A stretch of 18,223 nucleotides of DNA from Luminiphilus sp. GTDB lineage: Bacteria; Pseudomonadota; Gammaproteobacteria; Pseudomonadales; Halieaceae. A model generated the notes under the pieces. It ran no database searches, had not been told where the DNA came from, and saw only the letters and a program-made list of their open reading frames with translations. Where the stretch lies: assembly GCA_022425845.1 (NCBI GenBank), contig JAKMEU010000210.1:1-18223 (forward strand), given 5' to 3'. This document shows, piece after piece, positions 1 to 7,804 of this stretch (position 1 is its first letter; every line of letters starts with the position of its first letter). The position numbers and the translations under genes are program-made.

Positions 1-537
1 CACCAGGAAGGAGGGGAGCAGGACAAACATGGGGACGTCATCCTGACTGGCAAAAGCGCCGTAACCGCCCATTTCAGCGAACATGGTGAGGTCGGCATCG
101 CGGGTCTGTGTAAACATGAAGTCACGAAATGGAATTTTGGCGGCATCCAGCGCCCCCTCAAAACCCACCGCGCCATCGAGGAAAGGCTTGAGGGCCGTCG
201 TCCAGGCCACGTCGAACACCGGCGCCATAATAAACAGGGACAGAAAGAGAGACAGCCCGAGAATGATCTGGTTGGAGGGTGTTTGGGCAGTCCCCATCGC
301 CTGGCGCAGTATGGCAAGGACGATCAGCACCCGGGTAAAGGATGTCATTGTTATCAGCATGGCGGGCAGCAGCGTCAAGACCGTCATGACCAGAAGAATC
401 TGAATGCCCAACGCATAGTCGCTGCCGCCGTTGGCATTGGGAGTTGTGGTGACCAGAGGAATGGTTGCCTGCTGCGCCATACTCGCTTCAGGAACGAGCA
501 GCAGTATCAGCGCAAACAGGGTCAGCAGCGCCTTCAC
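1..537 (-). CDS. fliP: FliP, flagellar type III export gate protein (3' end cut by window edge)
   Basis: This is an inner-membrane component of the flagellar protein-export gate, where FliP, FliQ and FliR form the channel entrance. The N-terminal 179 residues are present; the family is usually about 245-250 residues, so roughly the last 70 lie outside the window. Translation opens with a GTG codon, a Lys at residue 2 and a hydrophobic stretch ending in ASMA about residue 21, a typical cleavable signal peptide as known for FliP. The hallmark block TSFTRVLIVLAILRQAMG followed by TPSNQIILGLSLFL is plain. I chose GTG because it overlaps the fliO stop by 4 nt (GTGA), has AGGAG just upstream, and keeps the signal peptide; an ATG 57 nt further in would remove it. 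It is part of the fliLMNOP operon, and fliQ should follow beyond the edge. Confidence 0.95.
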   Translation of the reverse strand, partial: MKALLTLFALILLLVPEASMAQQATIPLVTTTPNANGGSDYALGIQILLVMTVLTLLPAMLITMTSFTRVLIVLAILRQAMGTAQTPSNQIILGLSLFLSLFIMAPVFDVAWTTALKPFLDGAVGFEGALDAAKIPFRDFMFTQTRDADLTMFAEMGGYGAFASQDDVPMFVLLPSFLV

Positions 538-971
538 GATGTTGCTCCTTTCTTTCCCATGACCTGCTTCCAGACATCGGAAAAGTTGGCGGGAGGTGCA
601 GGGGGCGCCTCATCGGAAACCGGCGGCTCATCAAATACATGCAGGGTAGCGACCCGACCCGGCGCCACTCCAAGAAGAATCTGCTGGCTGCCGACGCTCA
701 CGAGCACAGCCCGCTCACGCTGGCCGAGACCCATGCTGGAAATCACTCGCATCTGTCCCCCCACAGCCTGGCCCACGCCGTTGACTCGGCGTATTACCCA
801 CAGTGCGCCCACCAGAAGGCCAATAACCAACGCCAGGGACAGAGCCACCTGACCGAGATACGACAGGGAGAACAGGTCTTCGGTGCGCGGCAGGGTTTCA
901 CCGGCAGCGGTTTGGCCAACGGCGAGCGCTGGCGTGAAGAGTAAAAAGGTGGCGCACCGCAACATCATCAT
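534..971 (-). CDS. fliO: FliO, flagellar export apparatus assembly protein
   Basis: A small bitopic membrane protein that helps FliP assemble into the flagellar export gate. The 145-residue product has a hydrophobic N-terminus (about residues 4-19) that could be a signal sequence, then a strong membrane segment at about 39-60 (AALSLALVIGLLVG-like, ending at Trp-Val-Ile-Arg-Arg). The cytoplasmic domain carries the conserved look of GQMRVISSMGLGQRERAVLV, typical of FliO. The C-terminal tail after about residue 115 is Pro/Glu-rich and probably disordered. The start lies in a run of three ATG codons; the first overlaps the fliN stop by 4 nt, which suggests translational coupling, though either of the next two could be used. 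FliO is poorly conserved in general, so position between fliN and fliP is part of the identification. Confidence 0.92.
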   Translation of the reverse strand: MMMLRCATFLLFTPALAVGQTAAGETLPRTEDLFSLSYLGQVALSLALVIGLLVGALWVIRRVNGVGQAVGGQMRVISSMGLGQRERAVLVSVGSQQILLGVAPGRVATLHVFDEPPVSDEAPPAPPANFSDVWKQVMGKKGATS

Positions 972-1312
972 CCACCCAGCTGCTGCAGCCGCTCTTTGGT
1001 GCTCACGACATCCACCAGCCTGAGGCCAAACTGGCCTTCGGCGGATACCACCTCACCTCGGGCAACCAAGGTGCCGTTAACCATGATATCCATGGGCTCG
1101 GACACACTGCGGTCGAAAGACACCACGCTCCCCGACGTCAGGGCCAGTAGCTCCTTAATGGTCATTCGCTTGCGCCCGACTTCAACCGTCAGGTAAACAG
1201 GGACGTCCATGAGTAGATCCAGATCGATCTCTCCCGTGCCCCCCGCCTCGCCGGCGTTGAGTTCTGGTGGCGTCGCCGCCGACATATCCTGCTGCTCTTC
1301 TTCCGTCATCAT
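968..1312 (-). CDS. fliN: FliN, flagellar motor switch C-ring protein
   Basis: FliN forms the lower ring of the cytoplasmic C-ring and helps dock the FliH/FliI export complex. The 114-residue product is compact; E. coli FliN is about 137. An acidic, low-complexity N-terminus (about 1-28) is followed by a SpoA/C-ring domain: LLMDVPVYLTVEVGRKRMTI, then ELLALTSGSVVSFDRSV and PMDIMVNGTLVARGEVV (residues about 54-89), all classical FliN positions. It overlaps the fliM stop by 4 nt (ATGA); a second ATG follows directly. A GGGAG ribosome site lies in the end of fliM. It ends inside the start of fliO by the same 4-nt overlap, so fliM, fliN and fliO look translationally coupled. Confidence 0.97.
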   Translation of the reverse strand: MMTEEEQQDMSAATPPELNAGEAGGTGEIDLDLLMDVPVYLTVEVGRKRMTIKELLALTSGSVVSFDRSVSEPMDIMVNGTLVARGEVVSAEGQFGLRLVDVVSTKERLQQLGG

Positions 1313-2280
1313 TTACTCCCGGAAAATTCGGTGATCTGTACTGCCCTGCGCCCTTCGTGAGCGCCATAAGAACCCATGGCGAGGGCGCGGCCTTCCACCG
1401 CGAGCTGCACATTTTGGGGCTCGTTGATTGGTATGACTGTGCCGACCTTCAGGGCCAGCAGATTCCTGAGGCTGGTTTCCACCAGCGAAACCAGGCCGGA
1501 CATTTCCACACTGATTTCAGGGACAGCGCTCTTCAGCCGCGCCTCCCACTCGGGCTCCACAACCGGTTCCGGCACCGCTTTCTTTACGGGCATGAGCCGC
1601 GGCGCCTGCAACTCCAGTGCCTCATAGGGCAGCAGCAGGCGAAACTCGCCACGAAAATCACTGCCACAGGTCACCATGAAGGTGAGAACCACATATCCCA
1701 TGTCGGCGGGCAGGAGCGCGAGACGGTCGGGGGTTATATCGATGTAAAGATCCCCCGGCTCAAGGGCAAGCCGGTCGGACCAGATCTCCACGAGCGTGCG
1801 GAGGATGTCCTTTCCAAGCTGCTCCGCCAAACGCTGTTCACTGGGCGTTACCTTACCGGCCAACTTGGGGGTCGCGACGCTACCGCCGCCGAAGTACTGA
1901 TTAACCAGAAAAGACAACAGGCCACCGGGAAGCTCAAGATGACTTTCGCCCTCAAGCGGCTTGATTTCAGTGGTAATCAAGGCGAGCCGCTCCGACATCG
2001 CCGGGAGTAAATCACCCGCCCTTGCAAACAGGGGGGCGAAGGGCTCCACCGTCGCTTCTTGTCCAAAATTCCTTAACAGCAACCCTTGAAGGGCCTCGGC
2101 GTGGGCCCGCAGTAAACCGTCAAGCTCCGACCACTTTGAAAGCGTCAGCGCCTCGCCGGCGCCAAAGTCATGGGATTTAAACTGCCCATCATCAAAGGCC
2201 GGCTCGGTCACCGCATGATCGACGAGGGCTTCTATCTCCTCCTCGGTCAAAACGGGTTGATTGTCATCGGGTTCGGACAC
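1309..2280 (-). CDS. fliM: FliM, flagellar motor switch protein
   Basis: FliM is the middle C-ring protein. It binds phospho-CheY through its N-terminus and FliG through its middle domain. The 323-residue length is normal. The N-terminal segment LTEEEIEALV (residues 11-20) sits where the CheY-binding peptide LSQxEIDALL is normally found but is divergent, with Val for the last Leu and Glu-rich flanks. The middle domain has YFGGGS (129-134) and TPSEQRLAEQL (145-155), matching the family's FFGG and FTPTE-type motifs, but the preceding region is also divergent. The C-terminal SpoA domain (about 245-318, EISVEMSG...VIPINEPQNVQLAVEG) is clear. It follows fliL by 8 nt and overlaps fliN by 4 nt. Divergence from model FliM proteins is moderate; the call rests on domain order and context. 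Confidence 0.93.
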   Translation of the reverse strand: MSEPDDNQPVLTEEEIEALVDHAVTEPAFDDGQFKSHDFGAGEALTLSKWSELDGLLRAHAEALQGLLLRNFGQEATVEPFAPLFARAGDLLPAMSERLALITTEIKPLEGESHLELPGGLLSFLVNQYFGGGSVATPKLAGKVTPSEQRLAEQLGKDILRTLVEIWSDRLALEPGDLYIDITPDRLALLPADMGYVVLTFMVTCGSDFRGEFRLLLPYEALELQAPRLMPVKKAVPEPVVEPEWEARLKSAVPEISVEMSGLVSLVETSLRNLLALKVGTVIPINEPQNVQLAVEGRALAMGSYGAHEGRRAVQITEFSGSK

Positions 2281-2288
2281 ATCAATGC

Positions 2289-2873
2289 CTATTGAATGAC
2301 AAATGCCGTGAAATAAACGTCCTCGACCCGGTCACCTTTTGGATCCAGTTCAAGCACATCGTTAACGGCTTTTAATGATTGGAGCCGCAGGCGCTCTCGA
2401 CCCGCGATCGTTCGAACCTCATCGAAGTCCTGGGATGAAAACAGTAACAGCAGACGGTTTCGCAGGGCGGGCACATTATGCTGGGCATCATCCATGATCT
2501 CTTTTTCATACCCAACAAGGTCGACTTCCGCCTGGATATAACGCGTGCCACCGTTATGTTCGACAGCCGCCAGCAGCTTACCCACCGTGACATAAATGTT
2601 GTGCCGCTTTTCCCGTTTTTTCTCTTCCCGGGCCTCCTCTTCTTCGACGCCGTCGGTGGCGGCCGTGTCATCACTGCGCATGCCGCCCGCGAAATATCCC
2701 GCACCGGCACCCAATGCAAGCATCAGCACCGCGATTCCGATCAGCAGAAACAGCTTGCGCTTACCGCCGCCGCCTTCCTCCAGCTGGTCTGCATCACGAT
2801 CAGAAGCCGCATCGTTACTCCCGCCCTGCGCGGACGGCTTCTTTTTCTTTTTTGGGGATGTATCGTCCGCCAT
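2289..2873 (-). CDS. fliL: FliL, basal body/stator-associated membrane protein
   Basis: FliL is a single-pass inner-membrane protein that surrounds or supports the stator units. The 194-residue product has a short cytoplasmic lysine-rich N-terminus (residues 8-12 are five lysines), a membrane segment at about 41-63 (LFLLIGIAVLMLALGAGAGY), an acidic/basic linker (EEEEAREEKKREKR), and a periplasmic FliL domain ending in VEDVYFTAFVIQ, the family's typical FxxFVxQ-like C-terminus. The ATG is preceded by AAGGA about 9 nt upstream. It is the first gene of fliLMNOP. A candidate sigma-54 promoter and a FleQ-type box lie 135-185 bp upstream. The A-rich run encoding the lysines is a possible slippage site, but the reading frame is intact. 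Confidence 0.96.
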   Translation of the reverse strand: MADDTSPKKKKKPSAQGGSNDAASDRDADQLEEGGGGKRKLFLLIGIAVLMLALGAGAGYFAGGMRSDDTAATDGVEEEEAREEKKREKRHNIYVTVGKLLAAVEHNGGTRYIQAEVDLVGYEKEIMDDAQHNVPALRNRLLLLFSSQDFDEVRTIAGRERLRLQSLKAVNDVLELDPKGDRVEDVYFTAFVIQ

Positions 2874-3007
2874 ATCTCAAATTCCTTCGTCGGTATCCAC
2901 CTGTATACAGGGGCGCGACTATCCAATACAAAGGGATAAGCAACCCGCGTACCACGCAGAATTTATTTAACAAAAACAATTATTTATAAGAGGATTTGGA
3001 AGGGGTC

Positions 3008-3021
3008 GTCAGTGTTTTGAC
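3008..3021. promoter_or_regulatory. Candidate FleQ-binding box in the fliL leader
   Basis: The 14-bp sequence GTCAGTGTTTTGAC is a palindrome, extended by one C/G pair on each side. It matches 10 of 14 positions of the P. aeruginosa FleQ consensus GTCAATAAATTGAC and shares GTCAG-N4-TTGAC with two other sites in this window. Relative to the predicted fliL start point (about 3032) it lies at about +12 to +25. That is downstream of the promoter, the atypical placement known for FleQ at the P. aeruginosa fliL promoter. Confidence 0.7.
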
Positions 3022-3042
3022 GGCGCTGCCAAAACCAGCCAA

Positions 3043-3058
3043 AGCTAGCCTAGCGCCA
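3043..3058 (-). promoter_or_regulatory. Candidate sigma-54 promoter for fliLMNOP
   Basis: Minus-strand sequence TGGCGCTAGGCTAGCT has the invariant GG and GC doublets at the correct spacing of the -24/-12 consensus TGGCACG-N4-TTGCW, with mismatches in the A and G of the first block and the second T of the -12 block. The predicted start is about 3032, giving a leader of about 160 nt to the fliL ATG. It is weaker than the fliK and fliD promoters. The adjacent FleQ-type box supports it. Confidence 0.55.
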
Positions 3059-3134
3059 AAGGCAGGGCCATGGAAAGGCCCAAATGTAGCGTGCTGGCCC
3101 CCCACGGGGCACCGACTCAAATGGCAAACGCGGA

Positions 3135-5069
3135 TCAGGCGTAGGCGTCGACAATCCTACTGGGATCTGCGCCCGGTTGTGCTTTCTGGTTTTCTTCTCC
3201 CTCAGGATCGGAGCCTTGCCCCAGGTCGCCCCCTCTGGGTTCTCCACCAGCCCCGTAATCGGCGCCATTACGGTCCCCCTGCTGGGCGACTGAGCTGTCG
3301 GTCAACTGCAGGCCAGCTTGCTGCAGGAATTCTCTCAAGCGCGGCATGGCCTGCTCGAGCGCCTCCTTGGCCTGGGCGTTTTCTACAACAAACGCAACGC
3401 GGGTGGCCTCACCCTCACTGGTAATGGCAATTTGCAGCCTCCCCAGCTCTGCGGGGTGCAGATTGAGCCTGGCTTCCGTGCCATTTCGCCCCTGGATCAT
3501 CCGCACCCTGGCGAGCACTTCGTCGGCAAATTCAGGGCTGTCGGGTGCCTGTTTGATATCGGGGAGCTGGGTAAGCGACGGTTGGGATACCGTTTCCGCT
3601 ACCCGGGGCGGCATAGCCGAGTTGCCTACCGGGTTGGGCGCACCGCCCTCCGGCCCACGAGATACAGGTTCTTGAATGATTGTCGCGACGTCCTGCTTCA
3701 GCCCCGGCGGCTGTTGTTCCGGCTGCACGCGGCTGGCGTCACTGGCGAGGGCATTAAATGTCGTTTTTACCTCTGAGGCAGGCTCTCCCGGGAGTATTGC
3801 GTTGGCGGGAGCCGACTTCGGATCGGCGGTGACAGGGGGCTGACCTGACGCCATGCGCCCGCCTGAGGTGTGGCGCTGGTCCATCCCTGCACCCAGTACC
3901 GACTGCTCGGTCGCCCGGGCTATCGTATTTTGTTCGACCTGAACCTCGCCCCGACGGGCAACGCCATCAGCCACTGACGCGGATTGCGGCATTGGGGGCC
4001 GCTGAAGGGAAGACGGCATCGCGGCCGGCACCCGTTGCGATTCTGCTGTATCACTGCCGACCGCTGGGGCGGGCATTGGCGCGGCGATTCGCGTGCCGCG
4101 GGTTCCCTGTCCTTCAAAATACCCAGCGTTGCCTTTTTGATCGACCACAGGTTTTGCCTGGGCTGCTGCCACCGTTGTCTCCGGCGCCCTCAAAGGGGTC
4201 CGGCGCGGCAAAGTCTCTGCTGCTGCGTCAGTGCTGGGCGGCCTTTCCGACCCGGGCTGGGTCGGGGCAGATGTCAAAGCAGCCCCGGTATTCAGGCCGG
4301 GCTGCCGCACATTCGTGCCCTGATCACGCCCCGTCGTTTTGGCGCCTTCGACAGGTGCCGCCCCCCCGGGGACCACCCGGTTTTCGGCACCGGCAGGTCC
4401 ACGGGCCTCGGCCGCTACCGTGCGCACCGCCGTAGCGAAGGCTGGATTATCTCTGGGCTGCGCTGCTTTATTTTGAGAAGCAATAGCCGGGCTATCACCA
4501 GAGACAGCCGGTGCTCCAGAGGCTGGCGATGCTCCAGAGGAAACCGTTGGATTGGGTTGGCGGCCGGCAGCCTCATGCATCCTGGCGGCCAGGTCTCCAG
4601 CGGTGTTGCCAGTCCCACCAATCGCATTAGGTGGCGAAGCGGTGGGCAGCGGTTGCGCCAGCGCCGAAGTTTTTACATCGGCGGGGACGGCTGTGGCACC
4701 CGCTCTCTCCAGCGCATCCTTGACGAAGGGCAAGGACGCGAGTGACGCTTCGAGGGGCGCTGCAACGCTGCCTTTGGCTGATTCGGAAGCCTCCAGGGCG
4801 GCCTCGCCGGATGTCGCTACTCCTAACCTAATCGGCATATCGCTGCCGCTTCCGGGCAAAGCTTTGCCGGTTTCGGCGCCGGCGCTGTCGGGCCGACGGG
4901 TGTTGCCTTCATCTCTTGGCGGGGCCTTTTGCTGTGCGGCCGAACGCGCGGCAGCGTCAAAAGCGGCCGTAAACGCGGGGTTGTTACCCGCATCGCCCTT
5001 ATCCGCCCCTGTCAGTCCAGAATCGCCGCGCAAAGCAAGCAAAACAGCGTCCAGTCCCGTTGTTTTCAT
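3135..5069 (-). CDS. fliK: FliK, flagellar hook-length control protein
   Basis: FliK is a secreted ruler that measures hook length and switches the export gate to filament substrates. The 644-residue product is long; E. coli FliK is about 405. Most of it (about 1-500) is an Ala/Pro/Gly/Ser/Thr-rich, low-complexity ruler region with no recognisable domain. The C-terminal hook-length domain (about 513-593) contains the hallmark LHPAELGRLQIAI starting near residue 537, followed by an amphipathic VVENAQAKEALEQAMPRLREFL helix region, then a Gly/Asp/Glu-rich tail. It starts at ATG with a weak GGAG-type ribosome site. It has its own consensus sigma-54 promoter between fliJ and its start. In P. aeruginosa fliK belongs to the FleR-dependent tier; whether that holds here is inference. 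Confidence 0.95.
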   Translation of the reverse strand: MKTTGLDAVLLALRGDSGLTGADKGDAGNNPAFTAAFDAAARSAAQQKAPPRDEGNTRRPDSAGAETGKALPGSGSDMPIRLGVATSGEAALEASESAKGSVAAPLEASLASLPFVKDALERAGATAVPADVKTSALAQPLPTASPPNAIGGTGNTAGDLAARMHEAAGRQPNPTVSSGASPASGAPAVSGDSPAIASQNKAAQPRDNPAFATAVRTVAAEARGPAGAENRVVPGGAAPVEGAKTTGRDQGTNVRQPGLNTGAALTSAPTQPGSERPPSTDAAAETLPRRTPLRAPETTVAAAQAKPVVDQKGNAGYFEGQGTRGTRIAAPMPAPAVGSDTAESQRVPAAMPSSLQRPPMPQSASVADGVARRGEVQVEQNTIARATEQSVLGAGMDQRHTSGGRMASGQPPVTADPKSAPANAILPGEPASEVKTTFNALASDASRVQPEQQPPGLKQDVATIIQEPVSRGPEGGAPNPVGNSAMPPRVAETVSQPSLTQLPDIKQAPDSPEFADEVLARVRMIQGRNGTEARLNLHPAELGRLQIAITSEGEATRVAFVVENAQAKEALEQAMPRLREFLQQAGLQLTDSSVAQQGDRNGADYGAGGEPRGGDLGQGSDPEGEENQKAQPGADPSRIVDAYA

Positions 5070-5115
5070 GACCTGTCATCTCCAACCCGGAGGCTTCCAT
5101 GCGCCCGTAACATCA

Positions 5116-5130
5116 GGGGTAACCTACCCC
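5116..5130. repeat. Small perfect hairpin in the fliK leader
   Basis: GGGGTA and TACCCC form a 6-bp perfect stem around a 3-nt loop. It lies in the predicted fliK 5' leader, about 47 nt upstream of the ATG. There is no following T-run, so it is not an intrinsic terminator. It may stabilise the leader or mean nothing. Confidence 0.4.
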
Positions 5131-5200
5131 GCTCTCGTTGTGACTGCAAAATCCGTATCCCCATCGTTGGGCAATCGCGCCCCTCATTCTCCCGGGATGT

Positions 5201-5216
5201 TGCAAGCGACGTGCCA
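5201..5216 (-). promoter_or_regulatory. Sigma-54 promoter for fliK
   Basis: Minus-strand TGGCACGTCGCTTGCA matches every fixed position of the -24/-12 consensus TGGCACG-N4-TTGCW. It begins only a few bases after the fliJ stop and predicts a start near 5190, with a leader of about 120 nt to the fliK ATG. No FleQ-type box is visible nearby, which fits activation by a different enhancer-binding protein such as FleR (inference). Confidence 0.85.
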
Positions 5217-5219
5217 ACT

Positions 5220-5669
5220 TCATGACAGCCCGCTTGCTCGCATGACGTGCTGCACGGCGTAAAGGTCATCAACCCGCTGCTGCTCATGGCGCTCCAGCCG
5301 TTGGGCCTGCTCGGAAAGTCGTTGCTCCCTGAGCCTCTCGACAGCCTCCTGATAACGGGCAGCCTCAATCCACTGCTCGGTGACGGTTTGCAGGTTCGCC
5401 GCCTGCTGATCAACGCTTTGCTGTTGGGTCGCTATCAGCCCATCCAGTTCCCCAATGAAACGGCGTCCTTCGGCCAGGGCCTGAACGGAAATACCCTGCT
5501 GCGACTCGCGCTGGGCCTGAACGACATACTGCGCCTGATAGTCCTTTAACTGCTGCAGTTGCTGACTGACTGACTGCCACTGCGCCCGCGCAACGCCGAG
5601 ACGCTCCAGCGCCCCACTGCATTGCTCCGCCGCGAGGCGTATTACCAGGTCAAGCTGCTTGATCTCCAT
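5220..5669 (-). CDS. fliJ: FliJ, flagellar export chaperone/stalk of the ATPase
   Basis: FliJ is a coiled-coil protein that inserts in the FliI hexamer, links it to FlhA and recycles export chaperones. The 149-residue product is nearly all charged, Gln/Glu/Arg-rich helix with no membrane segment, fitting the usual two-helix antiparallel coiled coil of about 147 residues. Sequence conservation in FliJ is low, so the call depends on length, helical character and position. It starts 10 nt after fliI stops and is the last gene of fliEFGHIJ. The fliK promoter follows immediately after its stop codon. Confidence 0.92.
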   Translation of the reverse strand: MEIKQLDLVIRLAAEQCSGALERLGVARAQWQSVSQQLQQLKDYQAQYVVQAQRESQQGISVQALAEGRRFIGELDGLIATQQQSVDQQAANLQTVTEQWIEAARYQEAVERLREQRLSEQAQRLERHEQQRVDDLYAVQHVMRASGLS

Positions 5670-5679
5670 GAACCGGTCC

Positions 5680-7113
5680 TCAGCGAACCGCTGGTGGCTG
5701 ATTCATCGCCGTCGCCTGTCCGGCGGGCCCTGATACTGCTGTGGGAGGTGGCGAGGTCGTATCCTGCTCCATCGTCAGGGCAAGCTCCGCCAGTGCAGCC
5801 GTACTGGAAGCAAAGTCTGCCGATTGGTCCAGCGGCTGTTCAATCAGTTTGCCAATCGCCGCCTGATGCCGAATGGCCAGATCGATATTGGGGTCGCTTC
5901 CCGCCCGATAGGCACCCATGGCGATCAAATCACGATTTGCCTGATAGGTGGCATGGCTGTCCCGAACCCGTCGGATCTGGCTCTGTTGCTCGGGCTCGGT
6001 CACCTGCAGCATGGCCCTGCTGATAGATGCTTCTATGTCGATGGCAGGAAACAGGCCGCTATCGGCCATTTTTCTGGATAGAACGATATGCCCGTCCAGA
6101 ATCGCCCTAGCCGAGTCCGCAATGGGATCCTGCAGGTCATCTCCCTCTGTCAGTACGGTATAGATAGCAGTAATCGAACCGGTACCAAGATTTCCGGCCC
6201 GCTCAATAAGATTGGGCATGACGGAAAATACCGACGGCGTGTAACCACGTGACACCGGCGGCTCCCCCGCAGCAAGACCGATTTCCCGCTGTGCCTGGGC
6301 AAAGCGAGTCAACGAATCCACCAACAGCAGCACATTAAGGCCCTGCGATCGGAAGTATTCCGCTATCGCTGTGGCACGCCAGCAACCCGCTACCCGCATC
6401 AGGGGCGAGGTATCTGCCGGCGTCGCTACCACGACAGCCTTTTTCAAACCCTCGGCTCCCAGGCTGTCCTCAACAAACTCACGAACCTCACGACCACGCT
6501 CACCCACCAGGCCTACGACGACGACGTCGGCCTCAGTAAAGCGCGTCATCATGCCAAGCAGTGTACTTTTGCCCACGCCACTTCCGGCAAACAAACCCAG
6601 ACGCTGGCCCCGGGCCACCGTCAATAAACTGTTGATAGCCCTGATACCCACGTCCAGAGGCGTCTTCAATGCGCCACGCTCCATGGGGTTGAGTGGCTCG
6701 CCGCGCAGTGGCACGGTCACCGCGCCGGGCGCTTCGGTCAGGTCGTCCAGGGGTCGACCGGCGCCGTCAATAATACGCCCCAGCAACTCAGAGCCCACGG
6801 GAACCCGGTCACTGCCTTCAAGCGGGTGTACGACGGCCCCGGGCCTGAGGCCTTCCGCACCGCCCTCACACATCAAAACCAGGCGATCGCCCTGAAAGCC
6901 AATAACTTCAGCATCAACAGGCACGCTGGCCTCTATTCGGCAGCGGGAGCCAATGGGGCAACGCAGGCCAGCGACCTCAAGTCGCATACCGGAAAGGTGC
7001 ACGAGCTGGCCGGTCTCGACCGGGCCGGGGGTGACAAGTTTAGCCGCCAGACCATCCAGTCGCCGGCTGAAACGACCAAACTGGGCCTGCCTGACCGGGT
7101 TGGCATCAGTCAT
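5680..7113 (-). CDS. fliI: FliI, flagellum-specific export ATPase
   Basis: FliI is the soluble hexameric ATPase that, with FliH and FliJ, delivers substrates to the flagellar export gate. The 477-residue product has an N-terminal beta-barrel domain, the P-loop GSGVGKST (177-184), the GERGRE motif (204-209), Walker B LNVLLLVDS (259-267), and the SRGYTPSVF and ERAGN motifs of F1-like export ATPases. The last 25 or so residues (Thr/Pro/Ala-rich) extend beyond the usual end. I chose the ATG that overlaps the fliH stop by 8 nt; an in-frame ATG 78 nt upstream would create an 86-nt overlap and an unrelated N-terminus. Catalytic motifs look intact. Confidence 0.96.
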   Translation of the reverse strand: MTDANPVRQAQFGRFSRRLDGLAAKLVTPGPVETGQLVHLSGMRLEVAGLRCPIGSRCRIEASVPVDAEVIGFQGDRLVLMCEGGAEGLRPGAVVHPLEGSDRVPVGSELLGRIIDGAGRPLDDLTEAPGAVTVPLRGEPLNPMERGALKTPLDVGIRAINSLLTVARGQRLGLFAGSGVGKSTLLGMMTRFTEADVVVVGLVGERGREVREFVEDSLGAEGLKKAVVVATPADTSPLMRVAGCWRATAIAEYFRSQGLNVLLLVDSLTRFAQAQREIGLAAGEPPVSRGYTPSVFSVMPNLIERAGNLGTGSITAIYTVLTEGDDLQDPIADSARAILDGHIVLSRKMADSGLFPAIDIEASISRAMLQVTEPEQQSQIRRVRDSHATYQANRDLIAMGAYRAGSDPNIDLAIRHQAAIGKLIEQPLDQSADFASSTAALAELALTMEQDTTSPPPTAVSGPAGQATAMNQPPAVR

Positions 7114-7804
7114 CCTGAGGCTCCGGTTGGGCCGGCACGGTAGTGGAACGCGATGCACCACTAAAACGATCCGCAATAGATTCGATGTCATTCACCGACA
7201 GTGCCGCTGCCGTCTCCAAGCCGCCGACATCCACCTGCCGAGTCTCACCTGCAATCGCAACCAGAGCCTCGTGAATCATGGTTTCAATTCGCGCATCGAC
7301 CAACGCCTGGCCGGCTCGAAGTAGGCAACCACCCCGCAACATATTGGGATCGGCTTTGACACGGCTATCGACGCCCTCATCGTCAAGTAACCCCAGCACC
7401 ATGTCATGGTCTGCTGGACTGACCGTTACCTCAATCGGTTGTTCAACGCGCCCAAGGGCGTTCAACGCTTCGTTGAGGGCACGGCCGATGGCCTCACGAT
7501 CCGTGGTGAGCTCTCGACGGATAACCGCTTTACTCACTGCCGCCGCCAACCCCAGCAAATGGCTGTGAATATCTTCCTCCATATCGGCGAAGGGTTGCTG
7601 CATTGCATCCCACAGTGCCGTCATCTCGGCGAGCAACGTTTGGGCCTGCTTGCGACCGGCCTCCTGGCCGCGCTGCAGCCCCTCCTGGTAAGCCTGCTCC
7701 CTGGCTTCCTCGAGACGTCGGACCTGCTCCGCTTCAGCGTCACCCGAGGCAATCACCCGAAGGACGGGCGGCTGCCAGGTTGCTGCACCCGACAGCTCAG
7801 ACAT
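7106..7804 (-). CDS. fliH: FliH, negative regulator/stator of the export ATPase
   Basis: FliH dimers bind FliI and anchor it to FliN in the C-ring and to FlhA. The 232-residue product starts with a short segment containing Trp10 (ATWQPP), matching the N-terminal tryptophan known to be important in FliH. A GxxxGxxxG run (Gly42, 46, 50) in a charged helix follows, also a FliH signature, and then a C-terminal FliH/YscL-type domain. The chosen ATG overlaps the fliG stop by 8 nt (ATGTCTGA). An in-frame ATG 39 nt further upstream would lengthen the overlap and is less likely. It ends with an equal 8-nt overlap with fliI. Confidence 0.94.
   Translation of the reverse strand: MSELSGAATWQPPVLRVIASGDAEAEQVRRLEEAREQAYQEGLQRGQEAGRKQAQTLLAEMTALWDAMQQPFADMEEDIHSHLLGLAAAVSKAVIRRELTTDREAIGRALNEALNALGRVEQPIEVTVSPADHDMVLGLLDDEGVDSRVKADPNMLRGGCLLRAGQALVDARIETMIHEALVAIAGETRQVDVGGLETAAALSVNDIESIADRFSGASRSTTVPAQPEPQDD

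Larger units (their letters stand above)
2874..3134. other. Intergenic regulatory region between fliK and fliL
   Basis: This 261-bp gap separates two co-directional minus-strand genes. It holds, in the direction of transcription, a small hairpin (GGGCC stem, 3065-3081) without a good T-run, a candidate sigma-54 promoter (3043-3058), a 14-bp palindrome resembling a FleQ box (3008-3021), and an AT-rich leader (about 2960-2995) before the fliL ribosome site. No convincing small gene is seen here on either strand. No strong intrinsic terminator for fliK is visible, so some read-through from fliK into fliL is possible. Confidence 0.7.

Noticed and set aside
2830..2860. Poly-lysine A-run in fliL as a frameshift
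   Set aside because: The frame is intact on both sides and the protein has a normal length and C-terminus.
3065..3081. GGGCC hairpin after fliK as an intrinsic terminator
   Set aside because: Only a 5-bp stem with no good T-run after it.
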